From: Balneolaceae bacterium
Lineage (GTDB): Bacteria > Bacteroidota > Rhodothermia > Balneolales > Balneolaceae
Direction: 5' to 3'
Assembly (NCBI GenBank): GCA_007134695.1
Contig: SLKI01000012.1
Location: 46,862-110,861, forward strand
DNA: 64,000 nucleotides
A program made the translations under genes and the position numbers. The notes under the pieces were generated by a model. That model did not search any database and had not been told where the DNA came from. It was given only the letters and a program-made list of their open reading frames with translations. Below, piece after piece: positions 7,934 to 15,812 of the stretch. Each line of letters starts with the position of its first letter. Position 1 is the stretch's first letter.

Positions 7934-8857
7934 TTAGAAATAGTTCAGTGTTACACTGCCTCCCGATGTTCTGGCCCGAATCAACGGACCTCCGCCATCC
8001 ATACTCCCCTCAATCCGGGAACGCTCGGAGTTGCCTGAAAAGTTGATCAGTTCCGTCCGGACCCGATTACCCCTCAAGTTCAGGTCATACCCGCCGCGAG
8101 GTACCTCAATTGTGATGCTTCCTCCACTTGTACGGAGGTCGAGAAGGTCTTCGACTGACCCCATTTTTGCACGAATGCTGCCACCGCTGGTCCGGGCGGC
8201 CAGTTTGCCCGATACCTCTTCGAATCTCATGCCGCCTCCGCTGGTGCGAAGGTCAAATTCTCCAACCGCCTGCTCCAGCCTGATACTCCCGCCACTCGTA
8301 CGCGCCGAAAGAGATCCGTCGATTTCGGTCATACTGAGGCTGCCTCCCGATGTTCTGGCCTCTATCACACCGGCCAGATTTTCCAGGGAGATGCTGCCAC
8401 CGCTGGTGCGAAGCTCAATAGTACCATTCAAAGAAGCCGCTGATACGCTCCCACCACTGGTTCTGGCTTTTACATTCGTATTCGACGGTGTATAGACCAC
8501 AAACGAGATCGACTCGAAATCTCTCCAGAATCGCCAGCCGCGTTCTGTTGTTCGTTCTGCATGGGCGATAACCCGGTTGCCAACCTGCTCGATTCGAATA
8601 TCAAAATCGTTCAGATCGGTGTCGGAAGGTGCCAGATAGCGCCCCCGGTAGCGCACATACATTTCAACCCGAACCTCATCAAGCTCCGAACCTTCGATCT
8701 GAATCGACCCGCCGGATGTCCGGACATCGATCAGTTCAGGATTACTCAATTGAAACGTTTCGAACTGATAGACGCGATCACTGTTTTGCGAACGCAGTTC
8801 CACAGTCAATGCCAGGAAAAGTGATGCGGAGATAAAGAGACTCAATGCTTTTTTCAT
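7934..8857 (-). CDS. Exported DUF4097-type beta-repeat protein
   Basis: A secreted or periplasmic protein of unknown function built as a beta-helix-like stack. After a signal peptide (MKKALSLFISASLFLAL, start chosen at 8857 because the longer reading adds 17 non-signal residues) come about 290 residues containing nine copies of the hexad RTSGGS or a close variant, spaced roughly 17-40 residues apart, each followed by an alternating hydrophobic strand. This is the DUF4097 (putative adhesin) pattern, in which each rung is one turn of a parallel beta structure. The last repeat ends the protein (RTSGGSVTLNYF). It has its own terminator and faces proline dehydrogenase divergently. No catalytic residues are evident. 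Confidence 0.85.
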   Translation of the reverse strand: MKKALSLFISASLFLALTVELRSQNSDRVYQFETFQLSNPELIDVRTSGGSIQIEGSELDEVRVEMYVRYRGRYLAPSDTDLNDFDIRIEQVGNRVIAHAERTTERGWRFWRDFESISFVVYTPSNTNVKARTSGGSVSAASLNGTIELRTSGGSISLENLAGVIEARTSGGSLSMTEIDGSLSARTSGGSIRLEQAVGEFDLRTSGGGMRFEEVSGKLAARTSGGSIRAKMGSVEDLLDLRTSGGSITIEVPRGGYDLNLRGNRVRTELINFSGNSERSRIEGSMDGGGPLIRARTSGGSVTLNYF

Positions 8858-9113
8858 AACCACATATTCGAATTTGATATTGCAGTTCAGGAACCGGCGT
8901 ACAAACAATCGTCGTTCAGCCTTGACAAAGATTACGTGATCTGATGGAAGAAAGTTGCATAATCCGGTAATTCAGGGCGCTGATTCTGGCGACGGGACGA
9001 TCTAATTATCACACAAATAGAGAAATCTGCCTGCGATTCCGAATTGATGGCGCTGCATGCTGCTTTTGTTTATTTTTGGCACCGCCATAGACAGACAACG
9101 GAACTCCTATTGC

Positions 9114-9965
9114 ATGAAACTACCTTACCTGTTCGCCAAACGATTTGTCGCTGGAGAAACTTTTCAGCAGGCGGCTCCCAAAGTCCGGGCTCTTAATGAT
9201 CAGAAGATCAAAATCACGCTCGACCTGCTCGGTGAAAATGTAAGCGACCGTCAAATGGCTGACGAAGCGGTTAGTAACTACATCGATCTGCTGAACGAAA
9301 TTGAAGAGGCCGGCCTGGAAAGTACCATCTCCATCAAACTTACCATGCTGGGCCTGGATATCGACGAATCGTATTGCAGGGATAACCTTTTCCGGCTTCT
9401 GGAACGAGCAAAGGAGCTCGGCCAGTTTGTGCGCATCGACATGGAAGGTTCCGATTATACAGAGCAGACGATCAGCCTGTATAAAGAAGCCCATCAACGC
9501 TATGGAAACCATACAGGAATCGTTCTGCAGGCCTACCTCCACAGAACAGAGGAGGATATTCGCGAGCTGGCCGAAATGGGAGCCGATATACGACTATGCA
9601 AAGGCGCCTACAAGGAGCCCGAGCGTATTGCACTCCAGGATATGAAATTGATACGGCAGGCGTTCAAAGATTACACGAGTCTTTTGTTGGCACAAACTCG
9701 CTATCCAAGAATTGCGACCCATGACGATGAACTGATCGAGTGGGTGAAGGAGTATGCCAAAGAGCACGATATCGGCAAGGATCGTTTTGAGTTTCAGATG
9801 CTGTATGGATTAAGGGAAGAGACGATGCTGGATCTGACCGAAAAAGGGTACAATTGCCGAATCTATGTTCCTTACGGCACGATGTGGCTGCCATATTTCA
9901 AAAGGCGCCTGATGGAGCGCAAGGAAAATATCTGGTTTGTGCTGTCGACCATGTTCAAGAGCTGA
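9114..9965 (+). CDS. Proline dehydrogenase (monofunctional)
   Basis: FAD-dependent oxidation of L-proline to pyrroline-5-carboxylate, passing electrons to quinone; a (beta/alpha)8 barrel at the membrane surface. Family blocks are clear: RFVAGET near the N-terminus, LDLLGE at the first strand, SIKLTMLGLD, IDMEGSDYT, VLQAYLHRTEED, RLCKGAYKEPE, ATHDDELIEW, FQMLYGLR, and the C-terminal YVPYGTMWLPYFKRRLMERKEN with the substrate-binding Arg pair. Length 283 residues is close to the Thermus-type single-domain enzyme and there is no fused P5C dehydrogenase. I chose the ATG at 9114, which puts RFVAGET at residue 9 as in relatives; an ATG at 9057 would add an unrelated hydrophobic stretch. PutP and glutamate dehydrogenase lie further on. 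Confidence 0.92.
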   Translation: MKLPYLFAKRFVAGETFQQAAPKVRALNDQKIKITLDLLGENVSDRQMADEAVSNYIDLLNEIEEAGLESTISIKLTMLGLDIDESYCRDNLFRLLERAKELGQFVRIDMEGSDYTEQTISLYKEAHQRYGNHTGIVLQAYLHRTEEDIRELAEMGADIRLCKGAYKEPERIALQDMKLIRQAFKDYTSLLLAQTRYPRIATHDDELIEWVKEYAKEHDIGKDRFEFQMLYGLREETMLDLTEKGYNCRIYVPYGTMWLPYFKRRLMERKENIWFVLSTMFKS

Positions 9966-10023
9966 CGAGTGCAAGCTCGACGACGGATGGCGGGGCGCTG
10001 AAAACTAATCAAGATCATATACT

Positions 10024-11568
10024 GTGAACCGTGTATTCAAGGTGACTGCCCCTCCGCTGAGATCAATTCTCATCGGGCTGCTGATCGGCCTGATGAGCCT
10101 GACCTTACCGCTGCTTCGGGATTTTCATTGGGAATCGGCCGGTGTTGCTTCCCTGGCCCTTGCATTTTACGCTGCTTTGCGAATGGGAAGAGGCAGCCGT
10201 TCCGGTTCGGTTTTCAGGGATGGATTGGCAATTCTGATCGGCTGGTCGGCCCCTCTCATACTGTTCACAATCTCCACAGGCTGCTGGAGTTTTGACGGGC
10301 TTGCTTTCTGGGTATCGGGGCCGCCATTTTCACTACTTTTCGGCTGGTCGGCAGGTCGTGCGGTTCGGAGCTTCGGCGGCAAATGGAGTGGATCGATTGC
10401 CCTGTTGTCTATTGCGGGTTTTGCCATCGTCCCCCTGGTGGTACAATTTTTTTCGTTTCCGCAACTCTACTTTTATAACCATATATGGAGCTATTGGCCG
10501 GGGCCGATTTACGATGAGGTCGTTCAGTTCGATACCCGCTTGATTCTGTTTCGAACGATCACGCTTCTTTGGGTTCTACTGTTCTGGGCAGTTCCCGCTG
10601 CAGGGAAAGAGCGTGTCTACCAGGTGATTTCGCTTGGCTCGCTTTTTGCTTTGTTGTTCAGCTATGCCCATCTCTCAAACTGGGGTTTGATTTCACCTGA
10701 AGAACGAATTCAACAGGAGCTCGGGATGGTATATGAATCGGATCACTTCCGAATATTTTATCCTGCTGAGAGATCGAGTGGCAGGAGGGTTGAAGCTTCA
10801 GGTCAGGATAGCAGGCATAATGATGAACCGGATGGAGCCGGTCTGGAGCGGACTTCGGCCGCGAAAAGTATTGCCGATTGGGCCGAGATTCACGAAACCC
10901 ATCTGAAAGAGATCACCGAAGAGCTTGGGCTGGACCTTCAGCTTTACCGTGAAACAAAGGTTCACTCCTATATTTATAATTCTTCCGACCAGAAGAAACG
11001 CCTGACCGGGGCCGGCCGAACCAGTTTTGCTCCAGTCTGGCTCAGTCAGGATCAAATTCATATAGCAGAAGAAGTTCTGGAGCGTGTACTGCGCCACGAA
11101 CTGGTTCATGTCGCTGCCAAACAGTTTGGCAACCGGTTTGGAGCCAGTACCAGTATCGGACTGGTTGAAGGGCTTGCCGTTGCACTTGATCCCGGCCGTT
11201 ATGGCAGCTCGGTTCACCGTCTGGTCGCAGCACGAGATCCGTATCCCGATTCGGAGGAGCTTCGAAGATTGCTTGGTGCCGGGTTCTATAGTTCGGCTGG
11301 GAGTGTCAGTTATCTGATTTCCGGCTCTTTTATCAGGTATCTGATCGATCACTATCCTGTTGAACGACTCAGGAAAGCCTACAGGACGGGAGATATTGAA
11401 AAAGCGTACGCTCCCTATACACTGGAAGAATTGACCCGATCCTGGCATCGGTATCTGGATTCCCAGGAGCCCGACCTGGTGGATGTTGAACGTGCTGATG
11501 CACTATTCAGAACACCATCAATCTTTGAAAAACCGTGCCCGAGAGTGGCTCCGGGCAGAGAAAACTGA
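10024..11568 (+). CDS. Polytopic membrane protein with C-terminal gluzincin-like peptidase domain
   Basis: I do not recognise the whole protein. The N-terminal 230 residues hold about seven hydrophobic segments. They are followed by a hydrophilic domain of about 280 residues, probably outside the membrane, that contains HELVH (residues 358-362) and, 19 residues later, a Glu in GLVEGLAVAL. HExxH-(about 19)-E is the zinc site of gluzincins such as the peptidase MA families. So a membrane-tethered metallopeptidase is likely, but the substrate is unknown. The reading starts at a GTG at 10024, with the first helix close behind it and no clear ribosome site. It lies 58 bp after proline dehydrogenase and converges on malic enzyme. 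Confidence 0.78.
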   Translation: MNRVFKVTAPPLRSILIGLLIGLMSLTLPLLRDFHWESAGVASLALAFYAALRMGRGSRSGSVFRDGLAILIGWSAPLILFTISTGCWSFDGLAFWVSGPPFSLLFGWSAGRAVRSFGGKWSGSIALLSIAGFAIVPLVVQFFSFPQLYFYNHIWSYWPGPIYDEVVQFDTRLILFRTITLLWVLLFWAVPAAGKERVYQVISLGSLFALLFSYAHLSNWGLISPEERIQQELGMVYESDHFRIFYPAERSSGRRVEASGQDSRHNDEPDGAGLERTSAAKSIADWAEIHETHLKEITEELGLDLQLYRETKVHSYIYNSSDQKKRLTGAGRTSFAPVWLSQDQIHIAEEVLERVLRHELVHVAAKQFGNRFGASTSIGLVEGLAVALDPGRYGSSVHRLVAARDPYPDSEELRRLLGAGFYSSAGSVSYLISGSFIRYLIDHYPVERLRKAYRTGDIEKAYAPYTLEELTRSWHRYLDSQEPDLVDVERADALFRTPSIFEKPCPRVAPGREN

Positions 11569-11615
11569 CTCTCCCGTAACGAATTCAGCAGATGGCCGCG
11601 CCGCACCAGCAGTTT

Positions 11616-12785
11616 TTATTCCGATCCGGCTATCGAACTCACCGCTTTGGCAACAGCTGGTGCAACCGTCGTGTCGAAAGCATTTGGAATGATTTTCTCT
11701 TCGGTCGGCTCTTTTACAGCGTTCGCAATCGCTTTTGCAGCCGCCATATAGATTTCGTTGGTCAGTTTTCGCGCTCTGACATCGAGCAGGCCTCGAAAAA
11801 TTCCCGGAAATGCGAGAACATTATTTACCTGGTTGGGAAAGTCGGAGCGCCCCGTCGCAATAATCCGGGCGCCGGCCTGTCGTGCTTCCGCCGGCATGAT
11901 TTCCGGAATCGGGTTGGACATGGCAAATAGAATTGGGTCATCTTTCATCGATCGGACCATTTCACCGGTCAGCACTCCCGGTACGGATACTCCTATAAAA
12001 ACATCCGCATTATCAACTGCATCCTGAAGCGTACCTTTCAGGCCGGTTTGATTTGTCAGGCCGGCCATCTGCTGTTTGATCTCGGTCAGATCACCACGGT
12101 CATTAAATATAATCCCGCGGCTGTCGCACATAATGATATCTTCGACCCCCATCAGCCGAAGAAGATTGACAATGGCAACCCCGGCAGCACCCGCTCCGTT
12201 GATCACGACACGCAAATCTTCAAAACGCCGGCCCGTGACTTTCATGGCATTGATCATCCCGGCCAGTGTAACGACGGCAGTTCCGTGCTGATCGTCGTGC
12301 ATTACGGGAATCTCCAACTCTTCTTTCAGCCTCTGCTCCACTTCAAAGCAACGCGGGGCAGAGATATCCTCCAGGTTGATGCCGCCATAGGTAGGAGCGA
12401 TCATCCTGACCGTCTCCACAATTTTATCGGTGTTTTGCGTAGCCAAAACCACCGGGACGGCATCGATATTTGCAAATTTTTTAAAGAGAACCGCCTTTCC
12501 CTCCATGACCGGAAGTGATGCTTCCGGGCCGATATTTCCGAGCCCGAGAACGGCGGACCCGTCACTTACAACCGCTACACTGTTCTGTTTCCAGGTATAG
12601 TCGTAAGCAGCCGAAACTTGTTCCGAAATTTTAAGACAGGGCTCGGCTACCCCCGGCGTATATGCCAGACTCAGATCGTCCCGGGTCTCCAGCGGCATCT
12701 TCGATGTTATTGCCACCTTGCCGCCATATTTTTTGTGAACTTCAAGTGCTCGTTTACTATAGTCGTCCTTCTTTTTGGCAGACAT
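11616..12785 (-). CDS. Malic enzyme (malate dehydrogenase, oxaloacetate-decarboxylating), short form
   Basis: Oxidative decarboxylation of malate to pyruvate with NAD(P)H, linking the TCA cycle with pyruvate. The N-terminal malic domain has YTPGVAEPC, the Lys/Asp active-site region ([18 protein letters not shown]) and the metal-binding block [15 protein letters not shown]; the Rossmann domain follows with [13 protein letters not shown] and [10 protein letters not shown]. At 389 residues it is the MaeB-type core without the phosphotransacetylase-like C-terminal domain of many bacterial MaeB proteins. It is convergent with the upstream membrane peptidase gene and 82 bp downstream of the M1 peptidase gene on the same strand. 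Cofactor preference cannot be read with confidence. Confidence 0.95.
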   Translation of the reverse strand: MSAKKKDDYSKRALEVHKKYGGKVAITSKMPLETRDDLSLAYTPGVAEPCLKISEQVSAAYDYTWKQNSVAVVSDGSAVLGLGNIGPEASLPVMEGKAVLFKKFANIDAVPVVLATQNTDKIVETVRMIAPTYGGINLEDISAPRCFEVEQRLKEELEIPVMHDDQHGTAVVTLAGMINAMKVTGRRFEDLRVVINGAGAAGVAIVNLLRLMGVEDIIMCDSRGIIFNDRGDLTEIKQQMAGLTNQTGLKGTLQDAVDNADVFIGVSVPGVLTGEMVRSMKDDPILFAMSNPIPEIMPAEARQAGARIIATGRSDFPNQVNNVLAFPGIFRGLLDVRARKLTNEIYMAAAKAIANAVKEPTEEKIIPNAFDTTVAPAVAKAVSSIAGSE

Positions 12786-12867
12786 TCTCAGTCCTCCTTT
12801 ATTCAGCCGTATTGCAGATTTATGACCGGTTTATGCAGAGACGCAGGAAATAACGCAGTTTTCGGAA

Positions 12868-14766
12868 TCAATACTCCTCATTGATCCAGACATTGTGGCT
12901 TCGATCGATGTCGGCCATTCGCATTGAAGGATCGATCTCGATTCGGCGGATCGATTCAATTCCCCAGGGCAGCGTTAGTGTGTAATCGGGATTGACCCAG
13001 GGCCATGGCTCCAGCTTAGTGCGGGGGATTTCCGGATTCTCATGTTCCTTTTCACCAAACATGATCAGCAGAGGGATATAGAAATGGTGAAGCGAGCCGT
13101 CATCAAGCTCCACTACGAGGTCGATCGGCATCGGTATTTGCCCATGCCGGGCGATTTTAACATCGGTGTTGTTTTCCCGGGCGTCTACTCTGTCTATACC
13201 GTAATTGATCGTTCTTGTCGTCTTCACCCAATATTCATAATACCAGTAGAGCTGCATACCGCTTTCTCGCTCCATGGTTCGGATAAAATCGGCTCCGGTC
13301 GGATGTTTGAATTTCCACTCGTAGTAAAATCTTTTCAAACCACGATCCAGCGCATCCCTGCCCGTGATATATCCGAGTTGATTCAAGAATATCATCCCCT
13401 TTACATAGGAAGCGACCGAATAGGCGATATTTCTCTCAAAGTGGTCGGCATGCTGAACCATAGGCTCTTCAATCCCCATCGCCACGATCTGAAAATAGTT
13501 GTTATAACTACCGGAAAACGGATCTCCCTCTCCGCCTTCAAAAAGCTGATTCATGATGCGTGCGGAAGCGTAGGAGGTAAATCCTTCATCCATCCAGTGG
13601 TAGTAGCTCTCATTAAAAGCCAGTACTCCCTGATACCAGGCATGAACCAGCTCGTGTACCGTGACCCCAACCAGGCTTCGAAGTGTTCTGTTGCCGGTGA
13701 TCAGTGTTCCCATAATATACTCCATCCCGCCATCTCCCCCCTGAATAACCACATACTCATCATAGGGATACTCTCCGAAATGTTCATTCATATATTCAAA
13801 GGCCGCAATGGTGTATTCCGGCAGCCGTTCCCAATTCTCCAGAAGTTCCTCCTGGCTCTCATCCGGAGCGTTTTCCGCAACCGGATCGGTCTGATAGAAA
13901 AATCTGAGCTTGGGGCCATCCGGAACCTGAGCGGTAACATGCGTATAGTCGGGGTCGGCTGCCCACATAAAATCGTGCTGGAGATCTGTCCTGAAGTGCC
14001 AGGTCAGTTTATCTCCTTCAGGCCGCTGTACAGTCATCTCCTCAGTTTCATAACCATAACCTACCTCCTCCGGGTTTTGTAGATAGCCGGTGGCTGCAAC
14101 CACATAGTCCCGGTCGATATGGATGGTCACATCGAATGTGCCAAACACACCGTGAAATTCCCGGCCGATATACGGGTGTGCATGCCATCCCATAAAATCA
14201 TATTCTGCCATTTTGGGGTACCACTGCGCCATCGAATATTCAACCCCTTCGGCATTGTGACGCCCGGTACGCCGTATTTGCACCGGTACCTGGGCTTCAA
14301 ACTCCATCTCGAAATGCACAGTTTCACCGGGCAGGATGGGTTCTGCAAGCTCCACCTCCATCACGGTGTCCCTGATTTTCCAGGTTACACTTTCTCCATT
14401 CTGCGTGAGGGAGTGTACTTTCTGATAACCGATTTCATCCTCGTCAAGGTGATAAATTCGATCTCGAACCCGCTGATCCGGATCTTCGATCGTTCTGGAG
14501 CGTACATCCATCATGCTTCCCGGCTGAAATGCATTGAAGTAGAGATGGTAGAAGACTCTGTCGAGTGTATCCGGCGAGTGGTTGGTGTATTCGAGCAGCT
14601 GATCTCCTTCAAATCGGTGAGAATCTACATCGAAGTCGACCTCCATCGTATATTCAACCTCTTGTTGCCAATAACCGTAACGTTGTGCCTCTGCAGAGTC
14701 GGCAGAGGCAATTTGTATCGTTCCGATAATCAGAATAATAAAGAGTCCGTCTTTAAGTAATCGCAT
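12868..14766 (-). CDS. M1 family aminopeptidase, exported
   Basis: Zinc aminopeptidase that trims N-terminal residues from peptides outside the cytoplasm. A signal peptide (first 28 residues, ending near ADSAEAQ) precedes the M1 N-terminal beta domain. The exopeptidase motif appears as GGMEY, and the zinc site as HELVHAWYQG with the third ligand Glu 18 residues later in WMDEGF. A Tyr for transition-state stabilisation is expected in the NIAYSVASYVKGM region. It is 632 residues, shorter than classical aminopeptidase N (about 870), lacking the large C-terminal alpha domain, a form common in Bacteroidota. It lies 15 bp upstream of nothing on its own strand except recR, whose stop is 15 bp before its own start. 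Confidence 0.92.
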   Translation of the reverse strand: MRLLKDGLFIILIIGTIQIASADSAEAQRYGYWQQEVEYTMEVDFDVDSHRFEGDQLLEYTNHSPDTLDRVFYHLYFNAFQPGSMMDVRSRTIEDPDQRVRDRIYHLDEDEIGYQKVHSLTQNGESVTWKIRDTVMEVELAEPILPGETVHFEMEFEAQVPVQIRRTGRHNAEGVEYSMAQWYPKMAEYDFMGWHAHPYIGREFHGVFGTFDVTIHIDRDYVVAATGYLQNPEEVGYGYETEEMTVQRPEGDKLTWHFRTDLQHDFMWAADPDYTHVTAQVPDGPKLRFFYQTDPVAENAPDESQEELLENWERLPEYTIAAFEYMNEHFGEYPYDEYVVIQGGDGGMEYIMGTLITGNRTLRSLVGVTVHELVHAWYQGVLAFNESYYHWMDEGFTSYASARIMNQLFEGGEGDPFSGSYNNYFQIVAMGIEEPMVQHADHFERNIAYSVASYVKGMIFLNQLGYITGRDALDRGLKRFYYEWKFKHPTGADFIRTMERESGMQLYWYYEYWVKTTRTINYGIDRVDARENNTDVKIARHGQIPMPIDLVVELDDGSLHHFYIPLLIMFGEKEHENPEIPRTKLEPWPWVNPDYTLTLPWGIESIRRIEIDPSMRMADIDRSHNVWINEEY

Positions 14767-14781
14767 ATATCAGGATCAGGT

Positions 14782-15387
14782 TCAAATGGCATTTCTGCTT
14801 GCAAAAGCCCGGCTCAGCGTCGCCTCGTCGATATACTCCAGATCCGACCCCATCGGAATTCCGTATGCTATACGTGTAACCTCGACGTCGAACGGTTTCA
14901 GAAGCTTGTGAATATAGTAGGCGGTCGCCTCCCCTTCCGCATCGGGATTGAGGGCAAGAATCACTTCCCGGATCTCCTCACCCGACTCTCCGACTCTCTC
15001 AATCAGTTCTTTGATGCGGATATTGTCCGGCCCTATATTTTCCATCGGGGAGATGACACCCCCCAAAACATGATAGCGGCCCCGAAACTCATTGGTCTTT
15101 TCGATAAAATAGACATCCTGAAACTCCTCTACCACGCAGATCTGATGCGCCGACCGCTTCGGGCTGCCGCAAATCCGGCATGGATCTGTGTCGCTGACCG
15201 TGCCGCATTGGGAACAGCGAATCACCGACGTTTTGAGCTCTTTCAACGCATCTGCCAATTCAAAGACCGCCTCTTTGTTCTGCTTGAGCAGATACATGGC
15301 GATCCTTCGAGCTGATTTGCGCCCGGTTCCGGGTAATTTGGCAAGCTGCTCTACTGCCCTCTCCAGAGCTTCTGACGTGATCTGCAT
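14782..15387 (-). CDS. recR: Recombination mediator RecR
   Basis: Works with RecO/RecF to load RecA on single-stranded gaps. All RecR parts are present: the helix-hairpin-helix region LPGTGRKSARRIA, the zinc finger with four Cys (CSQC...CRIC at about residues 57-72), the Toprim domain (ICVVEEFQDVYFIE, then LALNPDAEGEATA) and the Walker-B-like C-terminal stretch RIAYGIPMGSDLEY. Length 201 is typical. It sits in the conserved dnaX-ybaB-recR order, 6 bp after ybaB, and is surely co-transcribed with it. Confidence 0.97.
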   Translation of the reverse strand: MQITSEALERAVEQLAKLPGTGRKSARRIAMYLLKQNKEAVFELADALKELKTSVIRCSQCGTVSDTDPCRICGSPKRSAHQICVVEEFQDVYFIEKTNEFRGRYHVLGGVISPMENIGPDNIRIKELIERVGESGEEIREVILALNPDAEGEATAYYIHKLLKPFDVEVTRIAYGIPMGSDLEYIDEATLSRAFASRNAI

Positions 15388-15393
15388 CGGTCG

Positions 15394-15744
15394 TTACAGG
15401 CCAAATTTGCTCAGGTCCATTCCGGGCATACCCCCGCCCGGCATCATATCTTTATAGACCTCCTGCATTTTCTGTTTAGCCGCTTCTTCCGCTTTTTCGA
15501 GTGCCTTGTTCACACCGGCAACGATCAGGTCTTCCAGCATTTCGGAATCTTCGGGGTCCACCACATCCTTGTCGATTTCGATCGAGATGATCTGGCGATT
15601 GCCGTTTGCTTTCACCTTAACCATACCGCCGCCCGCTTCAGCTTCTACTTCCACCTCTCCAAGCTTCTCCTGGGCCTCTTTCACTTTCTGCTGCATATCG
15701 GCAAACTTGCCGAACATATCCGCCATGTTAAACTGTTTACTCAT
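15394..15744 (-). CDS. YbaB/EbfC family nucleoid-associated protein
   Basis: A small DNA-binding protein, usually a dimer shaped like tweezers, that binds the nucleoid. The 116 residues have the family signature: an N-terminal helix MADMFGKFADMQQKVKEAQEKLGEVEVEAEAG split by Gly, then GGMVKVKANGNRQIISIEID, an acidic helix, and a Met/Gly-rich tail (DMMPGGGMPGMDL). It lies between dnaX and recR in the order seen across bacteria, with 6 bp to recR and 68 bp to dnaX. Confidence 0.95.
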   Translation of the reverse strand: MSKQFNMADMFGKFADMQQKVKEAQEKLGEVEVEAEAGGGMVKVKANGNRQIISIEIDKDVVDPEDSEMLEDLIVAGVNKALEKAEEAAKQKMQEVYKDMMPGGGMPGMDLSKFGL

Positions 15745-15812
15745 AAGATCTATTCCGATTCATTGTAATTAGATGGTTATCGCCGAACTTTGCCGGCTTC
15801 AGCTAAATCAGG

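Noticed and set aside
8031..8495. Repeats in DUF4097 gene considered as CRISPR-like
   Set aside because: The repeats code for RTSGGS rungs in frame, vary in spacing and have no unique spacers, so they are protein repeats.
9044..9078. TATTTTTG as a -7 box for proline dehydrogenase
   Set aside because: It fits TAnnTTTG but the nearest TTG lies 24 bp upstream, outside the usual spacing, so no promoter is claimed.
13042..14082. A 346-codon frame opposite the M1 aminopeptidase
   Set aside because: Antisense of an intact gene with HExxH and GGMEY; no ribosome site or family match.
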